Assembly: GCA_014905825.1 (NCBI GenBank) | Contig: JACGCN010000038.1 | Span: 372,001-436,000, forward strand | DNA: 64,000 nt | DNA from: Lyophyllum atratum | Lineage: Eukaryota > Basidiomycota > Agaricomycetes > Agaricales > Lyophyllaceae | Reading direction: 5' to 3' | Shown here: positions 25,180 to 35,578 of the stretch, one piece after another | How the letters are laid out: each line of letters starts with the position of its first letter | How positions within the stretch are numbered: position 1 is the stretch's first letter | Position numbers and translations under genes: made by a program | The notes under the pieces: model-generated | The model's database searches: none | Told to the model about the DNA's origin: nothing | What the model saw: the letters and a program-made list of their open reading frames with translations, nothing else

Positions 25180-25857
25180 TGTTGCGATCCGGCGATAATC
25201 TGAGGTAGATTAGATAGCAACGATATCCGGTTCCGGTTCTATATTTAGAGATCCGTCAAAGTCTCGTAGTTTCTAAGTATCGATGCGTGATCTTATCCCA
25301 AAGCGTCGTACTGACGATTGGCGAAGTAACAGATACCTCTGTTAGTTCCTAAATAAGTATTAACGCGTCGTTCCTTTGCAACCTGCAAGATTTGTCTTAA
25401 GATCACTCAATGTAGAGATAAATGGGAATTGATTCAAAGTGGCTAGTACAGTAGTAGACTAAGGTCTTATATACTACTGAGGGGCTATGCTCGTGAGTCA
25501 GTATGAGTGTAAGAGGGAGCGGCACTTGTACTTGCTAGAAGATTCTTCAAAGGGCGTGAAGAATCTCGAGCACGCGCGACGGATCCATCAGAGCCGGCCG
25601 GAACCGACTGAGGCTGTTGCCAAACAAATATCCGGCGTTTTGGCGGATCCCGAGATCCGAGATATTGCTCGGCATCTCGCAAGTCCCTGGCATCTCTGAC
25701 AATCATATCAATTCTGCGAGATTGATCCGGGTTTCTGAGATAAGATTTGAGCGCGTCTTATCAGCGCGTCTCAATGTCTTTGTTATTCCTAAGTGCGTCT
25801 CAACTTCTAATTACAAGGCTAGTCTTAAGGTATGTGTTCATACCCTGTCCCATGACA
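25180..25857 (-). repeat. 5' LTR (right in window)
   Basis: 678 bp, TG...CA, matching 16098-16775. A TATATAA at 25467-25473 (minus sense) is a candidate core promoter for the element. Confidence 0.95.
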
Positions 25858-25862
25858 ACTTC
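25858..25862. repeat. Target-site duplication, right copy
   Basis: ACTTC following the right LTR, matching 16093-16097. Confidence 0.95.
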
Positions 25863-26920
25863 ATCAAATCGAAGCAAGCATGTAAATGCCAGAGTGTAGA
25901 TGGCAGTGAGAAGGCGGCGTGTGCGTGCGCCTCCCCACTCGTGTAAGGCCTTATCACCCCGTTTACCAGGAACGTATGGTTTGATGGTGCGGTTTTCCGG
26001 GCGGTTGTTGTAGATGAAAAGCCTTTTCATGATTTCCTGGAGGTATAGGTTCAGCCATCAATGTCGAGGTAAATCGAAAAAGATAAGTTTAACTGGAGTA
26101 ATTGCCCTTGCACTGGTTGCCGCTTCACCACCTTGCACCTTCCTTCGCTTCAAACTAACCATGTAACTTGAGACAACATTAGACACAGAAGGGTTCCCTA
26201 GCATTTTGTCAGTGGTCTCACTTGGATGCCATGGAAGGCTTCCAAGTCCGTGAAGGCGTCCGAAGGCATAGGTCATTGAAGCGCGCATTTTTTGGGCATG
26301 AGTGTACCCATCGCGAAGCTCCTCCTTTGGTTTCCTTGTGCCATCAAGCCTAATTTCGTCGCAACTGCCAGTAATGCATAAGACATCAACCTCTCTGCGG
26401 AGACTGCCACAAACCTATCCATAATCCAGGCGACAATCAGCGATGGTGTGTTTGCGCTCGGTGTTGCACTGAAGAATAGATCATCCTTCGAGATGAGCTT
26501 TTGGTCCTTCAAAAACTGAACACAGCGCTTCATTTGCCTGTGAATCTCAGCCTCAGTGTCGTGCCAAAATAAAATATGCTCAGCACACCCTTGGTATTCC
26601 CCGGCAGTCTTCTCTGACACCCCTTTTGAAGCGTTCAGGATGGTCTCATGCAGGGCCTTCATTCTTGACGTCGATACACCAGCACTATCCACCTCAGCAA
26701 GCTCATTCTGGTCTTCCAAGTCTTCTTGATCTGCATTGTTCATGCTACTGTTCGTCGCATCGCTAGCAGGGGGGTCGGCAGTGTTTGTGTCAAAAGCGTC
26801 TTGTTCTCCCTCAATGTCATCGAGAACTTCATCAAGGCTTGGCTGCTCTTTCTCTTCCGTTGGAGAGAGCACGATAGAAAGGCCAGCGAGACCGAAAGTA
26901 GCACTAACTGAGGAATACAT
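25858..26920 (-). pseudogene. Tyrosine recombinase, 5' half (core-binding domain and catalytic Arg)
   Basis: Start ATG at 26918-26920 (MYSSVSATFGLAGL). An acidic N-terminal region is followed by a SAM-like core-binding domain (KALHETILNASKGVSEKTAGEYQGCAEHIL). Introns at 26365-26414 and 26037-26093 join AWIMD to SCDEIRLDGTRKPKEELRDGY and ARAITP to EIMKRLFIYNN. The exon then reads RRLLTAIYTLAFTCLLRFDEV; its Arg is the expected first catalytic residue. The retrotransposon interrupts five codons later; translation into the LTR would end at a stop at 25800-25802. The protein therefore lacks the HxxR, Trp and Tyr residues, which lie at 15408-16097. Apart from the insertion I see no lesion. Confidence 0.85.
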
Positions 26921-27136
26921 GATAGTAGAAAGGTGGTGTATTGAACTAAGACCAACCGACACCCTCCTGTTTGACCAGCACCCTCCTATTTAAGTGAACA
27001 TGCATTTTGCCCACCCTGTGTTCACCCCGTCGAATTGCAATGGCACTCCCTCGTGTTGCTTTCATTTCCGAAACAAAAAAATGGCCGGTCGATCGTTTCT
27101 GAAACCCCTACCAGTCTATTAACACCGATGACATGA

Positions 27137-29098
27137 TCAATGAAGTTCCAGAATGTCAGGCACTGCGACGACGGACACCGTGAGCCAAAGAGGTCAAGAG
27201 AAAAGCAGGTGGACTTACAAGGCTGTGAAGGGAAGACAGATTCATCATCGGAGAGCGTAAGATCAATGATTTCTTTGTTAAATGCTTTCGATTATTAAAT
27301 TTGTGAGTACGCATGTCGAAGATGGGAAGACGATGCACATACCTGGCAATAGAGCCGGCATTGGTCCTTGCAGGTCGGCTGTAAGATCGATCACGTCCTC
27401 AGGCTGCTGTACAACATGGGGTGCTGCTTTTGCAAGATGAGCATCGGCACCTACGGCACCTACGGTTGAGGGGACAATATACTATGATGAAAAGAGGAAA
27501 TAGACTCACCGCCTGTGCGATGAAGATATTCGGCAAGAACCTCGGGCTTCACATGCTCGATGACTGCGACAGGCAACCATGCTCGGCACCTAGGGAGACT
27601 GTGTTTATCGAGAGCTGCTCCTGTTCGCCGCACGTCGAAAATGGTGTTGATGATCTGGTCGCTGATATGCAGGTTCATGCGAACCTCAGGAACATGTGGC
27701 TCAGATGATTCAGACTCGCGGCGAATGCTGACCACAGTACCAATCATAGGGCACGCCTTGGGCTGGAGGCCGAGATCGGTGGACAGGGCTGCACCAATCA
27801 GCTGGCGCATTGCAAGCCCTGGAAATATCTTCGTAGCGAGTGTGCGGTAGATGCGTGCAGGGTCTCCCCATAGAAAATGTGTCTCTGCGAAACGCACAAG
27901 ACGTGCGAGGTCAAGGCCGTGCCCCTGCACCAATGATGGCAGCTCAGAGGGATCTGCATACTCAGAGGTCGTTGGATGAAGGTAAAGATTCACGATGGCG
28001 ATGTCAGGAAAGTCAAGAGGTACTGCATCAGCGACGTGAGGGAGTCGCTGCTTGAGATGTCCAGAGGCATTTGTGCGAAGCTCTTCGACGATGGCCAGCC
28101 TCCAGCCGGCAAGAAATGGTGCAGTGGCAGCACGTTCTGCTTCCTGGATTCCAGCTATAAGTCGCCTCCCAAGCCCGGCATGTGCAAGCGCGACAGCTGT
28201 CTTAACTCCACAGCCCTGCACGCCAGCCTGTCAATGACGCATATGTCAAGGACCACACTTCGAGCTGCAGACAGTGCTTACCGCATAATCGCCTCCTGCA
28301 AGGAGTGCAATCAGAACTAGGTCGGCAGTATTGAGTCGAAGGGCTGCATGGTTGGAGATGTCGCTAGCCCGGTACATCCTGATCGTTTCTTGACCGCCAG
28401 CTTCAGTCGTCCTGGAATATTCAGTGAGTTTGAACCAATGACCAATCACATATAGACCTTACACTCGAAGAATGGTGCTCGCACCGAAGACGACGGCGTC
28501 AGAATCCTCGGTAAGGATGGCGTCCAGGTGATCCACCTTCGACAGCCATGCCAGCTCGGCCTCAGCCTCCCCAGGTGCCTGACATCATATTAGAACATCT
28601 GCCGGATATGCAAGAGATAGTAATGCACATCAATCCACGGAAATGCAAGAACGTCCAGCATCTCCTTCATCCCTGCTGTCAGCCAATGCGGATTCCCCCG
28701 AACAGCTTTTCCACGCTTAGTTTTTGGTCGCGCTGGCCCATCGAAGACGAAAAGAGGGAGTATTGGAAGCTGAAGGAGTCGGCAGCAGCGGGTGAACAAT
28801 GTTGCAAGTTCAGGGTTTTTTGTCTTGCTGTGCCGATAGCAAGCCCTGAATATCCATGCACTAGGATAGTGATGAGGATCATCTCATTAAATCAGACACC
28901 AATGCGACGTACCTGGCATCTATACCAATTCGGAGACCTCGAGCACCACTCGCATTACCAAGAAAACCGTCATTTACGGCTAAACGCTGCAGCGTCGTGG
29001 CCTGTGCTACAGGACGGAGAAGCTAGGGGAGTGTTACAGTATGGTCTTCCAGAATAGAAAGCACAAAGGCTTACAGGCCAGAGTGCGTTGATGCCCAT
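27137..29098 (-). CDS. XPG/FEN/GEN-type structure-specific nuclease
   Basis: Complete minus-strand gene with about eight exons. Exon 1 encodes MGINALWP, the usual XPG-N start. All expected acidic metal-binding residues are visible: Asp in LRIGIDAR, Asp in LPLFVFDGPARPK, Glu pair in APGEAEAELAWL, Asp pair in ILTEDSDAVVFG, and Asp in ALLAGGDYA, followed by a helix-hairpin-helix-like GVQGCGVKTAVALA. The ~200-residue C-terminal part resembles the GEN/Yen extension seen in mushroom PIN-domain-like proteins, with no PCNA-binding box noticed. It ends LPDILELH. The expected activity is cleavage of flap or Holliday-junction DNA. The stop lies 217 bp upstream of the recombinase start on the same strand, so it could belong to the same mobile unit, but this is inference. 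Confidence 0.85.
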
Positions 29099-29930
29099 GG
29101 TTTCAGTTTGAGTCGGGATACTTTAGGAGAGACTAGAGGAGTGTTTTATCAACGTGCATCACGTGGTTTGTCAGCCGCGGTTTCTGAATAGTCTTGAGCT
29201 GGCATCGACAAGTTCTGGATGATAGGCTCGAGTTGACTTTGAGTTCCGTGAGGCGGTTGGTGTATTCCCAGCGAAATGAAACTGGATCGCGGTAGATGGG
29301 TGCTGGTGGGATCCGTGGAGGAGGCTACTGATAGTGATAATGATATCCACTGTGAGCATCGTCGAGCGAGGGGAGGAAGTGTATCTGGCGTATGGCTGGC
29401 GGCCTCCGGTGGGGGAAGGATTGATACATGGTCCAGGTCCAGGTCGAGCTTCCGCTGCATGAACGACGGAACGGGCGAGCCGGGTGGGGATATGGGGTTG
29501 GGAAATGACCTAGCTCCGGCTACAATTCGGTGTCGTAGTCAAGGTCCATCTCCATCGCGGAGGTCGAGGACTCGCTGCAGGTGCTCTGAGGCCACCCGAA
29601 GAGCCATGATGGCGGCTTTCTGGCCCTCTTCAGTTTCCGGTCGGTTCACCGCAGGCGCATCCCTACGTCGCTGTTGATCATGCATCAGAGCCGGCCTATT
29701 AAGCACCTCGACGCATTAATCAACACTCACAATTGAAAAAATGATGAATTCCCCCCAGCGTCCTTGACCCATACAGCATGCAGACCAGTGAACGGCCTCG
29801 AAACCGTGGCGGAGGAGAGCGAGCCGAACACCCCACCGTTGAAGTTGTAAGCATTGATAGAGGTGCCAGCTGCGTGGTACGCAAAGTCGGCATAGCCTGC
29901 GAGGCCCCAGTCGTCCTCAAAGCCCTCGGA
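29099..29930. other. Intergenic with unexplained open frames
   Basis: Minus-strand frames at ~29470-29690 (EEGQKAAIMALRVASEHLQ) and ~29740-29930 (protein-like, Gly/Ser/aromatic-rich in one frame, Trp/Leu-rich in another) are open and joinable by a GT-AG intron, but I recognise no family. They may be decayed gene pieces. Treat as unassigned. Confidence 0.35.
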
Positions 29931-30383
29931 CTACTCAACCAAGGAACCCTTCAGCACTCCGGTCTCAGCCCGTCCAGCAAGGGTCAAAGCCAAGTGGGAC
30001 GAAGTGTGAAAGGTTCTGGATTTATGAGCCGTGAATGTGAGTACCGAGGCTGACTGGGAATGCAGGTATGTGTGTCGGCGAAGGGAAGAAGAATCTGTTG
30101 ATGAGGATGACGATGCTGAGGGGGATATGACAGACGGCGGCAATGACGACGATGCGGCGGTCGCTGTGGCGGTGGATACCTGAACTCCTGCTGTGCTGTT
30201 TGTCGATGTGGTTGTGACGCCCGAAGACGCCTCGTATACCTCCGATGCCCCTGCTGCCCAGGTCCGCCGGAATCGGACGACTTCGTCGAGGACGTCTTCA
30301 TCCCAGAGGTTGTCGCTCAGCCCATCGCTAGCGAGGATAAGGATGGCGTCTGGGCATACGGGAAGGGTGACAACCTGTGCCAT
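29931..30383 (-). pseudogene. PP2C-type protein phosphatase C-terminal remnant
   Basis: Residues 1-40 contain the PP2C signature ILILASDGLSDNLWDEDVLDEVV, in which the first Asp is a metal ligand. A Ser/Thr-rich insert follows, then a short stretch (LAGRAETGVLKGS) aligning with the usual C-terminal ARRAREAG-type segment before the final DDISV block, which is missing. The N-terminal two thirds of PP2C, including the first metal-binding DG motif, are not found upstream. The piece cannot encode an active phosphatase. Family assignment rests on one strong motif. Confidence 0.55.
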
Positions 30384-32093
30384 TCTCCGTCCGAGGAGCC
30401 GATGTCGGCTTTGGCGGAGGGGGTGGATGGAAAGGCCGTTCGGAGGGAGAGGCTATGGAATATTCAGTATAATACGATGCTAGAGATGGAGCTGCAATGA
30501 CCACAGTTCGGTGCAACACTTTGCTGTGGTCACCCTGCTGATTGAGCGGTTCGGTGCAACACGTCGCGCGCTCCGAGGGTCGGGAGGGAGGGATTGAGGG
30601 ATACACACCTTGGTTGAAGAAGCAGGTGGGCGACGGCGCAGATGACCTGTCTTGAGGTGCCGCTATGCCATGCGGTGCTAGAGACATGCGACGATAGAGA
30701 GGAAGGATAGAAATCTTGGGACCAGCCCAGAGCTTTGCGGTGAGGAAGATGGCGGGAGGAAAGTGTGGGCCAGTTCAGAGCTTCATGTGGCGAGAAATGG
30801 GTGGGAAATATCAAGGGAAGGGAGCGGTGCGGTGCTGTAGCTGGGACCTGAGGCAGGACTGTCTTGCGGGGATGTGGACCGTCATTTTTCTGGCCTGCGG
30901 CGCCGTCGAGCAAAATTTGGCGGGGCAGGTATACAGTCCGTGTGGTGGGCGAAAACTCATTCTCAAGTGAAAAATGACTGTCCCGTATTCGGGAGGACAG
31001 TCCTGTATGACCCCAATAATAGCTGGGCCAGAGATGTGGTTAGTATGGCCAAGGACGGCGACCAGAAGATTTAGCATGCGTACCTGGTCCATATCATGGG
31101 TCCCGATCACCGCAACGTGTATGTAACGTGCAATTGACTATAACTAGCAGCTAAGGAAGAGAACTAGCTCAGGTCCCCGTCATCTGGCTCCCTCGCTCAT
31201 TAGCATCTTGCCAGCACTCTGGATGCAGCCGGCTCACCCTTGGACACGGTGAGTTCTCCATGTTTTCCTTTTCCTTTCCTTCCCGCGCCTCCCAGGCGGT
31301 TGAACATCAGCTGGCCGGTGCAGTGGGCTGGAGGTACCGCTGGACGTTGCAGAGGGAAATGCAGAGGGGTGCTGGGGGCACCATGGGTTCGGAGCGCAAC
31401 GGCCACTGGCAGCGGTCGCCGTTGGCGTTGTCGACGTGTCGGGTGGGCGTGGGATCGATCCGAATCGATCGGGCGTTAGCGCCGATGCCGAGCCCCGAGC
31501 AGGCTGCCGACCCTTGTTGGGTCCAGGCTGGTGCAGGGCCACCAACCGTGACGTGATGTGACGGTCTTGACGGGACCGTCTGTTTTCCAAGTCGCAGCTT
31601 CACTTCTTTCAAACTTCTTCCACGCTATCTCTTGCCATCGGCATGCTTCTAGCAACCTCTCTTTTGAACATCATGCGGATTATGATCATCATATACCTAA
31701 CTCCTAGGTCACCTGTGTCCCGGCCGGAAAGAGGGGGCCAATCACCCGGTCTTGGAAACTTGTCAACTGTTGGTTCTATTCGGACTCGGCAGCACTCTCG
31801 ACATCAGACATATCCGATCCTCTTATGCACGCCAGCGCTGAACCCTATGGGCCTGTATCTCAATGCTTGAACCTGGACTTATTCAAATTCAAAGAGAAGG
31901 AACACTAGCGAGTCTACCGTCTGCTTTTTCAACAGAGATGCTATGTACGTGCTCATCTCTTCCTAAGAGCAATCCTTTGTTGTTTCTGACCGTTAGGACC
32001 GCGAGAGTCCCGGTTATCGTACCTTGGCCAATGCCTCGGGTCGTAACATGAAGAGATCTATATATGTCGACCGAATAAGGCAAGCCACTTGTG
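30384..32093. other. Gene-poor stretch before the GMC gene
   Basis: No convincing gene. Pro/Ser- and Gly-rich frames on both strands lack family features or coherent splicing. GGTTCGGTGCAACAC is nearly repeated around 30505-30560. The last part is the promoter region of the GMC oxidoreductase. Confidence 0.5.
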
Positions 32094-32100
32094 TATAAAA
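32094..32100 (+). promoter_or_regulatory. TATA box of GMC oxidoreductase gene
   Basis: TATAAAA 39 bp upstream of the start codon at 32139. A strong TATA fits an inducible secreted enzyme. Confidence 0.6.
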
Positions 32101-32138
32101 AGGCGGCGAGTGAGCTTCCTTCTTTTGCCTTACAGGTC

Positions 32139-34682
32139 ATGCAGTCTGTAACCTTCAAGACGCTACTAGGCGTTATGCTTTGGCTTGGTATCCTCATTAT
32201 CCCTGGAGTCCTTGGGATCCGAATCATTTCCAATCCACGCGCAGTGGCTGATAGGTCATTTTCCTACGTTGTAGTGGGAGGAGGCACTGCAGGTTGGTTC
32301 AATTGCTGTTTCTTGTCGACCTTATAGTCAAGGTGGACTCGCAACAGGTCTGGCCGTGGCTAACCGGCTTGCTGAAAACCCTGGATTCTCTATACTTGTC
32401 CTCGAGGCTGGGCCAGATGCTCAGAATGATAGTTTCGTGAATAACCCCTCGCAGACCATCCCCGCTGCTGCCGTATACGACTGGCACTACAATACCACGG
32501 CTCAGCAGGTCGGTGGGAACGTTCTCGTTATGACCCAGTACGTGATTCATGGCTCGATCCGACAATAGTAAAGCTGATAGTGGTTCCATGTTCAGAGGCA
32601 AGGTTCTCGGTGGAAGCTCTTCTATCAACGGTATGTGTTGGACGCGGGGAACCGTCGATCAGTACGATAGCTTTGAACGACTTGGAAATCCTGGGTGGAA
32701 CTTCGCGTCAATGCTTAGGCATGTTAATACTATCAAGCCCATAGTAATTTATTAACGACTTCATAGGTACATGAAGAAGTCGGAGCATTACCATCTTCCC
32801 GGTTTGCAACAGACACTGCTTGGGGCGAGGGTGGATCCAACAGCGCATGGATTTATCGGTAATGTGGACGCGGGCTTTCCTCAACCTTACGAGGTCACAG
32901 CGGCCGCCCAAAGGTTTACAGACGCTGTGCGAAGAGCTATCCCTGGTCTTACCGAAAACCCGGATGTCACCTCTGGTGCGCCAAGTGGTGCGGCGAGATT
33001 TCAATTCTCAATCAAACCGGGAAATAGCACCGTTGCTACTCCAACAGGAAATATACGGAGCAGCAGCGCGAACTCATATATTTACCCCTTCCTCCAAGGA
33101 AAGCCCAACTTAATCATCCTGACTGGTCATCAGGGAACCACTATGGTGTGGGGAAAGCGCTCTAGCCTTTCCCGGGCTAGTGGAGTAAGATTCATTGCCA
33201 CACCCACCGTGAACGAGAAGCCTGGGTCAGAGTTCACCGTTAAGGTGACAAACGAGGTGATAATAGCTTCGGGAGCTATAGGGGTTCGTTCCTTTGTGCA
33301 AATCTTGCTTGTAGCGGCTAACATCACGTATGCAGAGTCCTCATTTCTTAGAATTGAGTGGAGTTGGAGATAGAAGGTCACTTGCATCGACCGTGTCAAA
33401 TAGAAGCGAGATTGAAATTTTGTTAGAATTCTCAAACAGGTTGGGATTCCAGTCGAGGTAAGTCCATGAATAGCGATGAGTGGTGATGCACGTTGCTCGC
33501 TCCTGTTCACTAAGTACACATCCACCGTCAGGTCGATTTGCCCTCTGTTGGTACCAACTTACAGGACCAAGCCCTCAATTCGTTTATATATGCCGTCCCC
33601 CCTGATACACCCCCCTCTGAATATGTCTCCATCAACGCGCCCACTAATCCAGCCGTCGCATTCGTTGACATCAAACAAGTCCTTGGAAATCATGCTGCTC
33701 GTTCTGCAGGACGCAGTCTATTCGATTCTATCCCAGCTCGGGCGAGAGAAATCGTGTCCGCCGGTGCGTTCACGAGTGAGGAAGGGCTAGTGAAGGTCCT
33801 CAAAGCACAGGCAAGATCCATAGTTGAACTGGGAGGTGTGTTTCTTGAACAGTAATCTCAGCTGTCAATGCCAGCATAGCCGTCATCTAATCTTGGATAA
33901 TAGCGCCAGTAATTGAATATTCTTTATTCGTGTCGCAACCTGAGTCAGGTCTATCCGGACTGATAGGTATATTCTTCTGGAACCTGTTACCTCAATGGTA
34001 TGGCGCCTTAACTATCCCGATCTATACTTGCTCATGCTTTTTGTATGCCTCAAGGCGTGGTACTGTTCACGTGAAGTCAAAGAACCCTAGTGTGCATCCA
34101 GCTTGTAAGATTTCCTATCCCTCCTCCAGTGCGTCACAATACCAGTGCTTACATGCTTTCAATCTCCCAAGTGGACCCTCAGTACTTCACGGGTTCTGAA
34201 CTTGACCTTGCCTTGAAAGCCAAAGCGTCGCGTATAGCGCGACGGATCTTCGCTACATCCCCACTCAAAGAATTCGTCTCCGCGGAGTTGTCACCCACCC
34301 TTGCTGCTATTCCACGGAATGCATCGGATGCACAATGGCAGGAATACGTGAAGAGTACATATTCACCCGTTCTTCACCCCGTCGGATCTGTACCCATGCT
34401 ACCACGGAAGGACGGTGGCGCTGTCGGCCCCGATCTGGTTGTATATGGGACCGCGAATGTTCGAGTTGTCGGTATGTGACTTAAATTCAGGACATTACTT
34501 CTACATCTTAAACCCTCACGTACTAGACTCGTCCATCATCCCCGTTCAATTGAGCGCACACCTCAGTGCAACCGTGTATGGCATAGCTGAGAAGGTATGT
34601 TGTTCAGGGTGTACGTGACGGTATCGTCAGCTCATCATGGCTGTTTCAGGCTGCGGATATGATCAAGGAAAGTGCACCCTGA
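32139..34682 (+). CDS. Secreted GMC-family FAD oxidoreductase (aryl-alcohol-oxidase-like)
   Basis: About 12 exons, ~650 residues. A signal peptide (FKTLLGVMLWLGILIIPGVLG) precedes the ADP-binding motif YVVVGGGTAGG, split by an intron. GMC signature 1 is formed across an intron at GKVLGGSSSINGM; signature 2 is EVIIASGAIGSPHFLELSGVGD. The catalytic end has VLHPVGSVPM (active-site His) and QLSAHLSATVYGIAEKAA (second catalytic His). It ends DMIKESAP. Such enzymes oxidise aryl alcohols, methanol or sugars and supply H2O2 in lignocellulose decay; the substrate cannot be told from sequence alone. Intron 32719-32766 uses a GC donor (AG|GCATGT); the GT alternative breaks frame. All family motifs are intact. 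Confidence 0.88.
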
Positions 34683-35578
34683 TAACCTTGGTCTATCCAC
34701 CTATGGATCGATATGCTTCCTGTTCAGCCTAGTCTTTGGTTACATCTTACATTGACCGCGAAGAAAATATCCTAATATCTATGGCCAGCAATCCTGATAC
34801 GTTACGACGGTTCTTTGTGTCGGACAGTTCTTTAACCTTTGACAAGGGTACTGATAGCGATGAACATTCGACAAACGATATAACGGTCACTTCACCGCGC
34901 GCTCCCCCAGGAAACACCATTCCATCAACCCTTCGTACTCACACGTTGAATGCATTTTCCAACCTCAGCCGCAAGTCTGGGTAGCCGTACGCCATTTCAA
35001 AGGACTTACTTGGATGAAAAGATCTTAGTACGCTGCTCGTTGTGCAAGTCAGTCCAGCCCAGCAGGGCGCACCACCAGCCCCGCATTCGAAGAATCCCAC
35101 TACAGTTCCACGACCACGACAAGCCTGGAGGATTTTGATGTGGTGATATTTCGACTCAATACATTCGTTGCTGGGAGTGCACGTTTGCTGCGACCTGGGT
35201 CGTTGAGCTCCTGCCATATCGTATACTTAGTCGAGTACGGCTCGGATCATGATTTACTGCCTGACCTTAAGGCGTGACCCCTCGGAGGTGACACCACGTC
35301 CCAATGCCCGGTCTTCGGAGGTCTTATTTAGCCGCTAGGTAGATGGCAACTCAGTGGCAACTTTAGACGTTGAAATAACATCTACGGCGACGGCGAGCCT
35401 CTAAGATGAGTTATCCATTTCTTTCTCAGAAAACCCGAGCATGGGGTCTCGCAGACCGTTTGAAAGAGGGGGGGGGCGCAGGGGGGGGGCGGGGGGGGGG
35501 GGGGGGGGCGCTGACCATACTGAAGGTACCATCTATTGAACTATCGTCTGCGAACCATGGATGCGGAAGTTGGCGCTC
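34683..35578. other. Convergent intergenic region with long G runs
   Basis: No supported gene. It includes a C/G-run tract at 35466-35510 close to the guanine deaminase stop. Confidence 0.6.
35466..35510 (+). repeat. Long guanine runs (9, 9 and 18 G)
   Basis: Three G runs separated by CGCA and C. On RNA or DNA this could form a G-quadruplex. It lies ~70 bp past the guanine deaminase stop, so on that transcript it would be a C-rich 3' UTR. Homopolymers of this size are also where assembly errors occur. Confidence 0.8.

Larger units (their letters stand above)
16098..25857 (-). mobile_element. Full-length Ty3/gypsy chromovirus-type LTR retrotransposon (9,760 bp)
   Basis: Transcribed on the minus strand. 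Order in element sense: 5' LTR (25180-25857), PBS, gag, pol (protease-RT-RNase H-integrase-chromodomain), a third ORF, PPT, 3' LTR (16098-16775). Protease, then RT/RNase H, then integrase is the Ty3 order, and the C-terminal chromodomain marks a chromovirus. LTRs begin TG and end CA, are both 678 bp, and I saw no mismatch reading them side by side. Flanks are a perfect ACTTC duplication. It sits inside a tyrosine recombinase gene. Open pol and matching LTRs indicate a recent insertion. Gag and pol are out of frame at the zinc knuckle. Confidence 0.97.

Noticed and set aside
30530..31612. Several 70-127 codon frames on both strands
   Set aside because: Low-complexity Pro/Ser/Arg/Gly composition, mutual overlap, no splicing coherence.
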